Below, one piece after another: positions 25,421 to 34,023 of a stretch of DNA of 64,000 nt. Position 1 is the first letter of the stretch. Each line of letters opens with the position of its first letter. The notes beneath the pieces were generated by a model that searched no databases, was not told where the DNA came from, and was given only the letters and a program-made list of their open reading frames with translations. Source of the stretch: JBBQWS01 sp038210415 (GTDB lineage Bacteria; Actinomycetota; Actinomycetes; Prado026); NCBI GenBank assembly GCA_038210415.1, contig JBBQWS010000009.1, positions 1 through 64,000 on the forward strand, in the 5' to 3' direction. A program made the translations under genes and the position numbers.

Positions 25421-26800
25421 GTGAGCATGTACCAGGTCGTCAACCCCGCATCGGGCAAGACCGAGAACGAGTTCGCATCGGCCACGGACGCCGAGATCTC
25501 GGGCGCGCTGGAGCGAACCGCTGCGGCCTTCGGCACCTGGAGTCGCACCTCCATCGCCGAACGCGCGACTGTGCTGCACCGGGTCGCCGACCTGTATGCC
25601 GAGCGGATCGACGACCTCGCGGCTCTGATCACGCGCGAGATGGGCAAGACCACCGCCGAGGCGGTCGGCGAGATCGAGTTCGTCGTCGACATCTACCGCT
25701 ACTACGCCGACCAGGGCCCCGGGCTGCTCGCCGACCAGCCCCTCGACTCGACTTCGAGCGGCTCGGCGTGGGTCCGCAAGGCGCCGGTCGGGCCGCTGCT
25801 GGGCATCATGCCCTGGAACTACCCGTACTACCAGGTCGCCCGGTTCGCCGCCCCGAACCTCATGGTGGGCAACACGATCCTGCTCAAGCACGCGCCCCAG
25901 TGCCCTGAGTCGGCGCTCGCGATGGAACAGATCTTCGCCGACTCCGGTCTCGTGGCGGACGGTTACGTCAACCTCTTCGCCACCAACGAGCAGGTCGCCG
26001 GCATCATCGCCGACCCTCGCGTCCGGGGCGTCTCCGTCACCGGCAGCGAGCGCGCTGGAACGGCCGTCGCGGCCCTCGCCGGGCAGCACCTGAAGAAGGT
26101 GGTGCTCGAGCTCGGCGGCTCCGACGCGTTCATCGTGCTCGATGCCCCTGAGCTGGAGCCCGTCGTCCGCGCTGCAGTCGGTGCTCGCATGGAGAACGCC
26201 GGTCAGGCCTGCAACGCGTCCAAGCGCTTCATCGTGGCCGATGGCATCTACGACGACTTCGTCGCGCAGTTCACCTCCGAGATGGCCGCGCAGACCACTG
26301 GTGACCCCAGCGATCCGGCTACGTCGTACGGACCGCTCTCGTCGGAGGCGGCCGCGCAGAACCTTCTGGAGCAGGTCGAGGACGCGATCGCCAAGGGCGC
26401 GACCGTGCGCACCGGCGGCGGCCGCCTCGCCGGGCCGGGGGCGTTCTTCGAGGCCACGGTGCTCACCGACGTGACCCCCGAGATGCGGGCGTACCGCGAG
26501 GAGCTCTTCGGCCCGGTGGCCGTGGTCTACCGGGTCAGCGACGCCGATGCGGCCGTCGAGCTGGCCAACGACAGCCCGTTCGGCCTCGGTGGGGTCGTCT
26601 ACAGCTCCGACCTGACGGTGGCACTGGACGTCGCGGACCGGCTCGACACCGGCATGGTCTGGATCAACGAGCCGCAGGGTGGCGGCCCGGAGCTCCCCTT
26701 CGGTGGGACCAAGCGCTCCGGGGTCGGTCGCGAGCTCGGCCCGAACGGCATCGACGAGTTCATCAACCGCAAGCTCATGCACGTCCCGGCCGTCGACTGA
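25421..26800 (+). CDS. NAD(P)-dependent succinate-semialdehyde dehydrogenase
   Basis: The 459-residue aldehyde dehydrogenase is of the GabD/Sad type: MPWNYPYYQVARFAAPNL, Glu230 in LELGGSDAF, catalytic Cys264 in NAGQACNASKRF, and the C-terminal ELPFGGTKRSGVGRELG. It oxidises succinate semialdehyde (or a similar aldehyde) to the acid, linking GABA breakdown to the citric acid cycle. I chose the GTG at 25421 because GGAGGA lies 7 bases upstream; an ATG two codons later is possible. No GABA transaminase is adjacent. The gene converges with the sulfotransferase gene. Confidence 0.9.
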   Translation: MSMYQVVNPASGKTENEFASATDAEISGALERTAAAFGTWSRTSIAERATVLHRVADLYAERIDDLAALITREMGKTTAEAVGEIEFVVDIYRYYADQGPGLLADQPLDSTSSGSAWVRKAPVGPLLGIMPWNYPYYQVARFAAPNLMVGNTILLKHAPQCPESALAMEQIFADSGLVADGYVNLFATNEQVAGIIADPRVRGVSVTGSERAGTAVAALAGQHLKKVVLELGGSDAFIVLDAPELEPVVRAAVGARMENAGQACNASKRFIVADGIYDDFVAQFTSEMAAQTTGDPSDPATSYGPLSSEAAAQNLLEQVEDAIAKGATVRTGGGRLAGPGAFFEATVLTDVTPEMRAYREELFGPVAVVYRVSDADAAVELANDSPFGLGGVVYSSDLTVALDVADRLDTGMVWINEPQGGGPELPFGGTKRSGVGRELGPNGIDEFINRKLMHVPAVD

Positions 26801-26821
26801 CGCAGCACCGGCACATGCTGC

Positions 26822-27739
26822 TCAGGTGGGTGGCTGGTTCGCCAGCTCTCGTCTGAGGTCCTCATAGGAAGCCAGTCCGGTGGCCGGGGTGACCGTGGTG
26901 GTCCAGGCCAGTTCCAGCTCGGCCTTTACGGGGTCGGGCACCCCGGTGGCGGACGACCCCACGTCCCCGTCGACGACCTTCGACATGGTCTGGGTGAGCG
27001 GCAGGCGCAGTCGGTGCCGGATTGACTCGAAGAGATCGAGGTCGTCGAACTTCGCTCCGTGCTGCTTCATGAACCCGATGTCCGACTGGCGCACCACGAC
27101 CTCGAGGAGCTCGGCGTCCGCCGGCACGCCGACGAACCGCGCTACCAACTCAACCGTTCTTGGCAGATCCGTCTTGATGTTCTCGAAGCAGAGCATCAGC
27201 ACGTCGGGGTCGTGCCGTCGCGGCCAAGCCGCGAGGACGTGTTGGGCGCCCGCCTGGCGTGGCATGAAGAACTCGCGGGCGAACGTCTCGATGTCGATGC
27301 TGCCGGCCTCGAAGAAGGCCCCCTCGAAGAACCGGTAGTGCGACAGCAATGCGTCCTTGGGGTCGCGGACGACCACGATGTACCTGCCACCCTCCGGCAC
27401 CTCGCTCAGGGGGTTGTGCGTCTTGAAGGCTTGTGGTCGGACGCCCTGTGGCGCGTTCAGGTCCTGCCCGTTGTCGTACGCCGTCTGCAGCCACGGGACC
27501 ACGTCGTTGATGTTGTCGTAGTCCATCGAGCCCCGGGACCTTAGCCCGTGCACGATCTGCTGCATCCACGTGGTGCCGGACTTCGCCGGGGTGACCACGA
27601 AGACGTCGCTCGGCTCGGCCCGGTAGGCCTGCCAGTGCGCCGTCCCTTCGGGCGTCACGAACGTGTCCATCCGGTCCAGCATCTCGGGTACCGACGTGGG
27701 GCGGCGGTAGGTCGTCTCGTCGGACAACTCGTCGGCCAA
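26822..27739 (-). CDS. PAPS-dependent sulfotransferase
   Basis: The 305-residue cytosolic-type sulfotransferase has the 5'-phosphosulfate loop TPAKSGTTW at residues 50-58 and the 3'-phosphate motif RYIVVVRDPKDALLSHYRFF near 117. The conserved FFMP and H-x-L-A-A-W stretches of the bacterial branch follow. It transfers sulfate from PAPS to a hydroxyl or amine, but the acceptor is unknown. The start is a TTG at 27739 with AAGGGAG about 6 bases upstream. It is the second gene after the lipoprotein gene on the minus strand. Confidence 0.87.
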   Translation of the reverse strand: MADELSDETTYRRPTSVPEMLDRMDTFVTPEGTAHWQAYRAEPSDVFVVTPAKSGTTWMQQIVHGLRSRGSMDYDNINDVVPWLQTAYDNGQDLNAPQGVRPQAFKTHNPLSEVPEGGRYIVVVRDPKDALLSHYRFFEGAFFEAGSIDIETFAREFFMPRQAGAQHVLAAWPRRHDPDVLMLCFENIKTDLPRTVELVARFVGVPADAELLEVVVRQSDIGFMKQHGAKFDDLDLFESIRHRLRLPLTQTMSKVVDGDVGSSATGVPDPVKAELELAWTTTVTPATGLASYEDLRRELANQPPT

Positions 27740-27771
27740 ACTGGCTCCCTTCGTCGGGACGAGCGGCGGCG

Positions 27772-28563
27772 TCAGACCGCGAGTCGCCAGGCGGTGAAGC
27801 TGTGCAGCTCCCAGCCGGAGTGGTGGTGGAACGCCGCGGTGGTGTGGTCGGGGTCCCAGAACACGAAGCCCTGCACGTCGATGAGCCGGCCGCCGGGCGG
27901 GATAGCCGGCGCCCAGCCCTTGGCGCGGAAGTTGCCGTCGATCTCGATATGGATGGCCCGGAAGTCGGCGGTCACCGAGGCCGGCAGCGCTGGATCGGTC
28001 AGCTCACAGGTCCAGTCGCCGTCGGCGTTGATCTTCGCGCACGAACCGACGGTCACCCGGTGCAGCTCGACCAGAGTCGGGACGCCGGACACGGAGCAGG
28101 GCGGGTTGGTCGACCGTCGGTCGGGTATGCCGGGCTTGAAGCCGCCGCCCGCGAGGGTGGCCCCGCCGAGAGCCGAGCGCTGGGTCCCGAGGACCTTCGC
28201 GAGCGTGGTGAGCACGGGCTTGCAGGACACGTGGGTGTTCCACGAGACCCCGGTGACGGCCCGAGCGGCCGCGCTGCTCGGGGCGACGGTCGTCGCCCGG
28301 GGCGCGGTCGACGGGCGGCTCGACGGGCGGCTGGGCGTCGCCTTGGCTGCCGGCGTGGCAGACCGGGAGGCGGAAGCGGAAGCCGACGCCGTCCCGGTCA
28401 GCGACTGGGACGGCCCGGAGCTTTGGTCCGGCACGGCGGCCTGGGCGGTCGTGGCGCCCGGCGGCGTCGTAGCGTTGGCAGCCGAGCACGCGGCCAGGGT
28501 GATGAAGGCGGCCGAGGCGGCGAGCCAGCGCCCGGCGGAACGACGGCCTGTGCGGTAGGTCAT
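27772..28563 (-). CDS. Secreted lipoprotein of unknown function
   Basis: The 263-residue protein has a lipoprotein signal with lipobox LAAC (lipidated Cys about residue 26). A Ser/Ala/Thr/Pro-rich linker (about 30-100) follows, then a compact domain. The C terminus reads IDVQGFVFWDPDHTT followed by HHHSGWELHSFTAWR, the strand-turn pattern of a small actinobacterial extracellular domain. Cys107, Cys147, Cys175 and Cys186 (approximate) could form disulfides. I do not recognise a catalytic site. It precedes the sulfotransferase gene on the same strand. Confidence 0.75.
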   Translation of the reverse strand: MTYRTGRRSAGRWLAASAAFITLAACSAANATTPPGATTAQAAVPDQSSGPSQSLTGTASASASASRSATPAAKATPSRPSSRPSTAPRATTVAPSSAAARAVTGVSWNTHVSCKPVLTTLAKVLGTQRSALGGATLAGGGFKPGIPDRRSTNPPCSVSGVPTLVELHRVTVGSCAKINADGDWTCELTDPALPASVTADFRAIHIEIDGNFRAKGWAPAIPPGGRLIDVQGFVFWDPDHTTAAFHHHSGWELHSFTAWRLAV

Positions 28564-28573
28564 GGCCTGCAGG

Positions 28574-29284
28574 CTACAGCCGGTCGACGAGGTCCACGAG
28601 CGCCGCCGCCGTTCCGGCCGGGTCGCGCAGGGCAGCGAAGTGGCCGGCCGGGTGCTGCGCCGTCGGCCACCCGCGGCCCCGGGCCAGCCGCATCGGGAGG
28701 TCGTAGGCGCTCGAGGTCTGCAGGTAGCCGCAGGGGGCGTCCGGCCAGTCGACGGCAGCCGGCAGCGGCTCGACGAAGAAGTCGAGGTCGTGCGGGCGCA
28801 GCGAAGCCAGCAGCAAGGCCCGGTCGACCGGGTCGGGAACGTCGTCAGCGAGGTCGGCCCCCGACCAGTCCGGGAAGCGTCCGCCAGAGGTCAGGTCGCT
28901 GCGCAGTCCCTCGGCGAACGACGAGTCCTCGACGTCGAGCAGGTCGAGCCTGGACGCCGGTGAGCCCGGGCGGGGCAGGCCGGCATCGAGGAACACGTAG
29001 CCGCGGACCGGCTGGTGGGCGCTGCGCCGGGCGAACCCGACCTGCGGCAGCAACGGGCCGGCGCCGCTGTGCCCCACCACCACCGTCGCAGCGGCGACCC
29101 CGGCAGCGGCGATCTGGAGCGCCGCGAGCGCGACGTACCGGCTGGCGTACGGCGGCTGGTCGTCACCTGTGACCTCGGGGACGACCACGTGCAACCCAGC
29201 GGCCCGCAGGATCTCCGGCAGCCGTCCCCAGGCGGCCGCACCGGTCAGCGGGGAGTGGAGTAGGACGATCGACGACGGCTGCAC
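28574..29284 (-). CDS. Alpha/beta hydrolase
   Basis: The 236-residue protein begins SIVLLHSPLTGAAAW, contains the nucleophile elbow VVGHSGAG (Ser near residue 73), and ends with AGHFAALRDP supplying the catalytic His. It matches small esterase or lactonase-like hydrolases with no signal peptide; the substrate cannot be inferred. The start is GTG at 29284. Only 29 bases separate it from the divergent pyrE start. Confidence 0.8.
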   Translation of the reverse strand: MQPSSIVLLHSPLTGAAAWGRLPEILRAAGLHVVVPEVTGDDQPPYASRYVALAALQIAAAGVAAATVVVGHSGAGPLLPQVGFARRSAHQPVRGYVFLDAGLPRPGSPASRLDLLDVEDSSFAEGLRSDLTSGGRFPDWSGADLADDVPDPVDRALLLASLRPHDLDFFVEPLPAAVDWPDAPCGYLQTSSAYDLPMRLARGRGWPTAQHPAGHFAALRDPAGTAAALVDLVDRL

Positions 29285-29313
29285 CCGTACAGCCTGCCGT
29301 AGACTTCAGCCTC

Positions 29314-29862
29314 GTGACTTCACCCACAGCTGACCGTTCCGCGCTCCTCCAGCAGATCAAGGACAAGGCCGTCGTGCACGGCAAGGTCGTGCTCTCGTCC
29401 GGGCGCGAAGCCGACTACTACGTCGACCTTCGCCGGATCACCCTCGACGCCGACGCCGCCCCCCTGGTCGGTCGGGTCATGCTCGAGAGGACGGCCGACC
29501 TGGACTACGACGCGGTGGGTGGGCTCACGCTCGGAGCCGACCCGGTCGCTGCTGCCATGCTGCACGCCGCCGCCGCCCAGGGCCGCCGGCTCGACGCCTT
29601 CGTGGTCCGCAAGGAGGGCAAGGCGCACGGCCTCCAGCGCCGGATCGAGGGCCCTGATGTCGCAGGGCGCCGCGTGCTCGCGGTCGAGGACACCTCCACC
29701 ACCGGCGGGTCGGTGCTCACCGCGGTCGAGGCGCTGCGCGAGGCCGGCGCCGAGGTCGTCGGCGTGGCGGTGATCGTCGAGCGCGGTGCCGCCCCCGCGA
29801 TCGCCGAAGCAGGTCTCCCGTACCGCACGGCCTACTCGCTGGACGACCTTGACCTCGCCTGA
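29314..29862 (+). CDS. pyrE: Orotate phosphoribosyltransferase
   Basis: The 182-residue protein makes orotidine 5'-phosphate from orotate and PRPP in pyrimidine synthesis. It has the short OPRTase layout with FVVRKEGKAHG and the PRPP loop VLAVEDTSTTGGS. It starts with GTG at 29314. The next gene (zinc-binding SDR) appears to overlap its 3' end by 14 bases. No other pyrimidine gene is adjacent. Confidence 0.93.
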   Translation: MTSPTADRSALLQQIKDKAVVHGKVVLSSGREADYYVDLRRITLDADAAPLVGRVMLERTADLDYDAVGGLTLGADPVAAAMLHAAAAQGRRLDAFVVRKEGKAHGLQRRIEGPDVAGRRVLAVEDTSTTGGSVLTAVEALREAGAEVVGVAVIVERGAAPAIAEAGLPYRTAYSLDDLDLA

Positions 29863-31285
29863 GCCCGATCGACCCGGGATCGACCCCGCCGAGCTCGAGG
29901 TCTTCCACCGGGTGATCGCCCGACTGGACGACCTGCCCGTCGAGCACCCCGACGCGCGCGCCGTGCGCCAGGCGACCGCGCACGTGTTCAAGGCGGTGAA
30001 GAAGCGTCGTCGGGCCGAGAAGCGCGACGAGATCTCGGCTGCCGACGGTGCGGTCGTCGCGGCAACGGCCACCGGATCCGCCGGCCGCATCGACGACGAG
30101 ACGCAGGGCATCCCGCTCGTGTCCGCCGCCGAGGGCGCCAGCGCCGGGACGTTCGTCCGGGCCCGTCCGTGCTACATGTGCAAGGAGAAGTACCAGCAGG
30201 TCGACGCGTTCTACCACCAGCTCTGCCCGAGCTGCGCGGCGAGGAGCCATGCTCACCGCGACGCCCGCACCGATCTGACCGGCCGCCGGGCGCTGCTCAC
30301 GGGCGGCCGGGCCAAGATCGGCATGTACATCGCGCTGCGCCTGCTGCGCGACGGTGCCCACACGACGATCACGACCCGGTTCCCGGCCGACGCCGTCCGC
30401 CGGTTCACCGCCATGCCGGACAGCGCCGACTGGCTGCACCGGCTGCGCATCGTCGGCATCGACCTGCGCGACCCGGCGTCGGTCGTCGCGCTGGCCGACT
30501 CCGTGGCGGCGCAAGGACCGCTCGACATCCTGATCAACAACGCTGCGCAGACCGTGCGCCGGACGCCGGGCTCGTACGCCCTGCTCGCCGAGGCCGAGGC
30601 GGCGCCGCTGCCCGAGGGGCCGCTGCCCGACCTGCTCACCCTCGGCCGCACCAGCGACGCACACCCGCTCTCACTGCCGGGTGCCTCCGGGCACACCCCT
30701 GCCGAGATCGCCGCCCTGGCCATGACCGCCGGGTCGGCCTCGCCAGAGCGCATCGTGCAGTCCACGGCCATCGACGCGGGCGGTCTGGTCCCCGACCTCC
30801 TCTCGGTCAACAGCTGGACCCAGCTCGTGCACGAGGTCGACCCGATGGAGCTGCTAGAGGTCCAGCTGTGCAACATGACAGCGCCGTTCATCCTGTTGAG
30901 CCGGCTGCGGCCGGCGCTGGCCGCAGCGCCGGCCCGGCGCAAGTACGTCGTCAACGTCTCAGCGATGGAGGGCCAGTTCAGCCGCGGTTACAAGGGTCCC
31001 GGGCACCCGCACACCAACATGGCCAAGGCCGCCCTGAACATGCTCACCCGTACGAGTGCGCAGGAGCTGCTCACCGACGGCATCCTGATGACCGCGGTCG
31101 ACACCGGCTGGATCACCGACGAGCGGCCGCACACCACCAAGATGCGGCTGGCCGACGAGGGGTTCCACGCCCCACTCGACCTCGTCGACGGTGCCGCCCG
31201 GGTCTACGACCCGATCGTCCGCGGCGAGGCCGGCGAGGATCTCTACGGCTGCTTCCTGAAGGACTACGCGCCCCACCCCTGGTGA
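29849..31285 (+). CDS. SDR-fold oxidoreductase with N-terminal zinc-binding motif
   Basis: The 478-residue protein has a charged helical N terminus, a four-cysteine knuckle (Cys108, Cys111, Cys126, Cys129), and an SDR Rossmann domain starting LLTGGRAKIGMYIA at about residue 150. INNAAQT and VVNVSAMEG (active-site Ser region) follow. Where classical SDRs have Tyr-x3-Lys, this protein reads HTNMAKAALN, so the catalytic tyrosine is absent. It is probably an atypical member of a conserved family rather than a damaged gene, because all surrounding motifs are intact. The TTG start at 29849 is my best guess; a GTG at 29912 is possible. Confidence 0.75.
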   Translation: MTSPEPDRPGIDPAELEVFHRVIARLDDLPVEHPDARAVRQATAHVFKAVKKRRRAEKRDEISAADGAVVAATATGSAGRIDDETQGIPLVSAAEGASAGTFVRARPCYMCKEKYQQVDAFYHQLCPSCAARSHAHRDARTDLTGRRALLTGGRAKIGMYIALRLLRDGAHTTITTRFPADAVRRFTAMPDSADWLHRLRIVGIDLRDPASVVALADSVAAQGPLDILINNAAQTVRRTPGSYALLAEAEAAPLPEGPLPDLLTLGRTSDAHPLSLPGASGHTPAEIAALAMTAGSASPERIVQSTAIDAGGLVPDLLSVNSWTQLVHEVDPMELLEVQLCNMTAPFILLSRLRPALAAAPARRKYVVNVSAMEGQFSRGYKGPGHPHTNMAKAALNMLTRTSAQELLTDGILMTAVDTGWITDERPHTTKMRLADEGFHAPLDLVDGAARVYDPIVRGEAGEDLYGCFLKDYAPHPW

Positions 31286-31358
31286 TCGGGCCGGGCGGGG
31301 GTGCGCGCCGGTCGTCAAGATCGGGCCGCCGATGGTCGAGCATCTAGGCGTGACCTCC

Positions 31359-32087
31359 ATGAGCGGGCTGTCGATCATCGGCCTCGGCGTCCTCGTGTTC
31401 ATCGCGTTCGCGGTCTGGTCGACCGTGCAGCAGAACAAGCGCCGCCAGGAGCTCATGTCGTTCTGCCGGTCGCAGGGCTGGACCTACGAGCAGACCGAGC
31501 CGTCGCTCGTCACCCGCTGGCAGGGCACGCCCTTCGGCCGCGGCGAGAACCAAAGGGTCAAGGACGTTGTCCGAGGCGTACGCGACCAGCGACCGTTCAC
31601 CGCGTTCAACTACTCGTACGTCGAGCGGCGCTCCGACGGAAAGGGCGGCTCCGAGACGACGACGTACCAGTTCGCGGTCGTTGCGCTCGGGCTTCCGGCC
31701 TTTCTGCCTGCGGTCGAGGTGGTGCCCGACAACCTGCTGACCCGGGCTGCTGCGGCCGTCGGGTTGTCCCCCGGCATCGAGCTCGAGAGCGAGGACTTCA
31801 ACCGGAAGTTCCGGGTGACGGCCCGCGACCCCAAGTTCGCCTCCGACATCTTGTCGCCGCGCACGATGGAGCAGTTGCTGCGTAGCCCGGCCCGGGCCTG
31901 GCGCATCGAGGGCACCGACCTCGTCAGCTGGGACAACGGGCGCGTCAAGCCGGTGGAGCTGCTCGCCGCCCTTGCGCCGCTGTGTGCGGTCGTCGCGGGC
32001 ATTCCGACCTTCGTCTGGCACGACCACGGCTACGATCCGCCTCAAGCGCAAGAACCGCGCCCCCCGATGGAAGGCAGTACCCCATGA
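31359..32087 (+). CDS. Membrane-anchored hypothetical protein paired with LemA
   Basis: The product is about 242 residues with one N-terminal transmembrane helix (about residues 3-25) and a soluble domain, followed by a second hydrophobic stretch near 205-222 and a Pro-rich tail. It resembles DUF3137-like proteins, but only loosely. Its stop overlaps the lemA start (ATGA), so the two proteins are probably made together and may work together at the membrane. An ATG at 31332 is an alternative start. Confidence 0.65.
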   Translation: MSGLSIIGLGVLVFIAFAVWSTVQQNKRRQELMSFCRSQGWTYEQTEPSLVTRWQGTPFGRGENQRVKDVVRGVRDQRPFTAFNYSYVERRSDGKGGSETTTYQFAVVALGLPAFLPAVEVVPDNLLTRAAAAVGLSPGIELESEDFNRKFRVTARDPKFASDILSPRTMEQLLRSPARAWRIEGTDLVSWDNGRVKPVELLAALAPLCAVVAGIPTFVWHDHGYDPPQAQEPRPPMEGSTP

Positions 32088-32644
32088 AGCCCGTGATGTG
32101 GGTGATCCTCGGCCTCGTCGTCGTGGTGGCGCTCGGCGTCGTCGTCTCGTACAACCGATTCGTGCGCCAGCGCAATCTCGTCGAGGAGTCCTGGCGGCAG
32201 ATCGACGTCGAGCTGAACCGTCGGCACGACCTGGTGCCGAACCTCGTCGAGACCGTCAAGGGTTACGCCGCGCACGAGCGGCAGACCCTTGAGGCGGTCA
32301 CGGCAGCCCGGGTCTCTGCGACTGCGACCGGTGCCGGACCCGCCGCACAGGCCCAGCAGGAGAACGTGCTCACCGGCGCGCTGCGCCAGCTCTTCGCGGT
32401 GGCCGAGTCGTATCCCGACCTCAAGGCCAGCACCAACTTCCTGGACCTGCAGCGCCAGCTGGCCGAGACCGAGGACCGCATCGCCGCGGGTCGCCGGTTC
32501 TACAACGGCAACGTGCGCGCACTCAACACCCGGGTCGAGGCGTTCCCGTCATCGGTCGTCGCGGGTACGTTCGGCTTCAAGAAGGCTGAGTACTTCGCGG
32601 CCGACGACCCGGACATCCGCAGCAACCCGCAGGTCACCTTCTAG
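32084..32644 (+). CDS. lemA: LemA family protein
   Basis: The 186-residue protein has an N-terminal membrane anchor (residues 3-24) and the four-helix LemA domain with NRFVRQRNLVEESWRQIDV, ELNRRHDLVPNLVETVKGY and AAGRRFYNGNVRALN. It ends with the family pattern F-x3-EYF. LemA proteins are widespread and of unclear function, often next to membrane proteases or TPM proteins. It is translationally coupled to the membrane protein gene upstream. Confidence 0.92.
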   Translation: MKPVMWVILGLVVVVALGVVVSYNRFVRQRNLVEESWRQIDVELNRRHDLVPNLVETVKGYAAHERQTLEAVTAARVSATATGAGPAAQAQQENVLTGALRQLFAVAESYPDLKASTNFLDLQRQLAETEDRIAAGRRFYNGNVRALNTRVEAFPSSVVAGTFGFKKAEYFAADDPDIRSNPQVTF

Positions 32645-32654
32645 CCGGTTCGCG

Positions 32655-33314
32655 TCAGGCGTCCTGGTCGCTCGGCTGCCCGGCCCCGGGGGACCTGCGG
32701 GTCTGCAGCACCTTCGCCAGGATCGGCAGCACCGATACCAGCACGACCCCGATCAGGATGAACTCGAGGTTGTTCTTCACGAACTCGATCCGGCCGAGCC
32801 AGAAACCGAGCAACGTGACGCCGGTGCCCCACAACACCCCGCCGACGATCGAGTAGAGCGTGTAGGTGCGGCGGTCCATCTTGCCGACGCCGGCCATCAC
32901 CGTGATGAACGTGCGAATGATGGGCACGAAGCGGGCCAGCAGGATCGCGCGGCCGCCGTACTTGTCGAAGAACGCCTGGGTGTGCTCGACGTACTCCTGC
33001 CGGAACAGCCGCGAGTCGGGCCGCCGAAACACCGCGGGGCCGAGCGACCGGCCGATCTCGTAACCGACGAGGTTTCCGGCGATCGCCGCGATGGAGATCA
33101 GCACGCAGAGGACGACGATCGGGGTGTTCAGGCGACCCGACGCCACGAGCAGGCCGGCAGTGAACAGCAACGAGTCGCCGGGGAGAAAGAACCCGACCAG
33201 CAGACCGCACTCGGCGAAGACGATCACCAGGATGCCGATCAGGCCGACCGTGTCGATCAGGTGCTGCGGGTCGAGGAGGCTGGCGGCGAGGAAGGCGGTC
33301 AGGGCGGAGGTCAC
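32655..33314 (-). CDS. DedA family (SNARE-associated/VTT domain) membrane protein
   Basis: The 219-residue integral membrane protein has the DedA signature: FFLPGDSLLFTAGLLV near residue 42, GYEIGRSLG, and RFVPIIRTFITVMAGVGKM. DedA proteins move undecaprenyl phosphate or phosphatidyl lipids across the membrane and support envelope integrity. The GTG start is at 33314. It converges with lemA and is divergent from the methyltransferase gene. Confidence 0.92.
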   Translation of the reverse strand: MTSALTAFLAASLLDPQHLIDTVGLIGILVIVFAECGLLVGFFLPGDSLLFTAGLLVASGRLNTPIVVLCVLISIAAIAGNLVGYEIGRSLGPAVFRRPDSRLFRQEYVEHTQAFFDKYGGRAILLARFVPIIRTFITVMAGVGKMDRRTYTLYSIVGGVLWGTGVTLLGFWLGRIEFVKNNLEFILIGVVLVSVLPILAKVLQTRRSPGAGQPSDQDA

Positions 33315-33372
33315 CGCGCGAGCCTAACCGCCGGTGCTGAGTGTTCCCCGAGCGACGTGCCAGGCTGCGGTC

Positions 33373-34023
33373 GTGACGACGAGCCGCCCTGACGACGAGG
33401 GCCCCGTGGAGGTCGGCGTCGGACCGTGGTCGGGGCTGATGCCGGACGACCTCCGCTACGACCCCGAACTGCTCGCGGGCGGCGACCGGCGCAACGTCGT
33501 CGACCGTTACCGGTACTGGCGGCTGGACGCGATCGTCGCCGACCTGGACCGGACCCGGCACCCCTTCCACGTGGCCGTCGAGAACTGGGGCCACGACTTC
33601 AACATCGGCTCGGTCGTTCGCACCGCCAACGCGTTCAACTCGGCCGCCGTGCACATCGTCGGGGAACGCCGCTGGAACCGGCGCGGTGCGATGGTCACCG
33701 ACCGCTACCAGCATGTGCTGCACCACCCAACGGTCGACGCGCTGGTGGCCTGGTCGGCGCAGCGCCGGCTGCCGCTGCTGGGAATCGACAACCTCCCGGG
33801 TGCCGTTCCCCTGGAGACGTACGACCTGCCGCTCGCCTGCGTCCTCGTCCTGGGTCAGGAGGGCCCTGGCCTGTCACCTGCCGTGCGGGCCGCAGCGACC
33901 GCCACGCTCACGATCGCGCAGTACGGCTCGACCCGTTCGATCAACGCCGGAGCCGCCGCCGCCATCGCGATGCACGCGTGGGTCCGCCGGCACGAGTTCG
34001 GTCAGCCGGCTTCCTCGGGCTGA
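33373..34023 (+). CDS. SpoU/TrmH-family RNA 2'-O-methyltransferase
   Basis: The 216-residue SPOUT enzyme has the three SpoU motifs in order: ENWGHDFNIGSVVRTANAF, VLVLGQEGPGLS, and the knot-forming YGSTRSINAGAAAAIAMHAW. It would methylate a ribose in tRNA or rRNA, but the target base cannot be told. I chose GTG at 33373. Its last 22 bases overlap the 3' end of the oppositely directed MFS gene. Confidence 0.88.
   Translation: MTTSRPDDEGPVEVGVGPWSGLMPDDLRYDPELLAGGDRRNVVDRYRYWRLDAIVADLDRTRHPFHVAVENWGHDFNIGSVVRTANAFNSAAVHIVGERRWNRRGAMVTDRYQHVLHHPTVDALVAWSAQRRLPLLGIDNLPGAVPLETYDLPLACVLVLGQEGPGLSPAVRAAATATLTIAQYGSTRSINAGAAAAIAMHAWVRRHEFGQPASSG

Noticed and set aside
24680..26782. A 700-codon minus-strand frame across the GGDEF-like and dehydrogenase genes
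   Set aside because: It spans two real genes and a hairpin-rich gap in antisense, and shows no recognisable motif.
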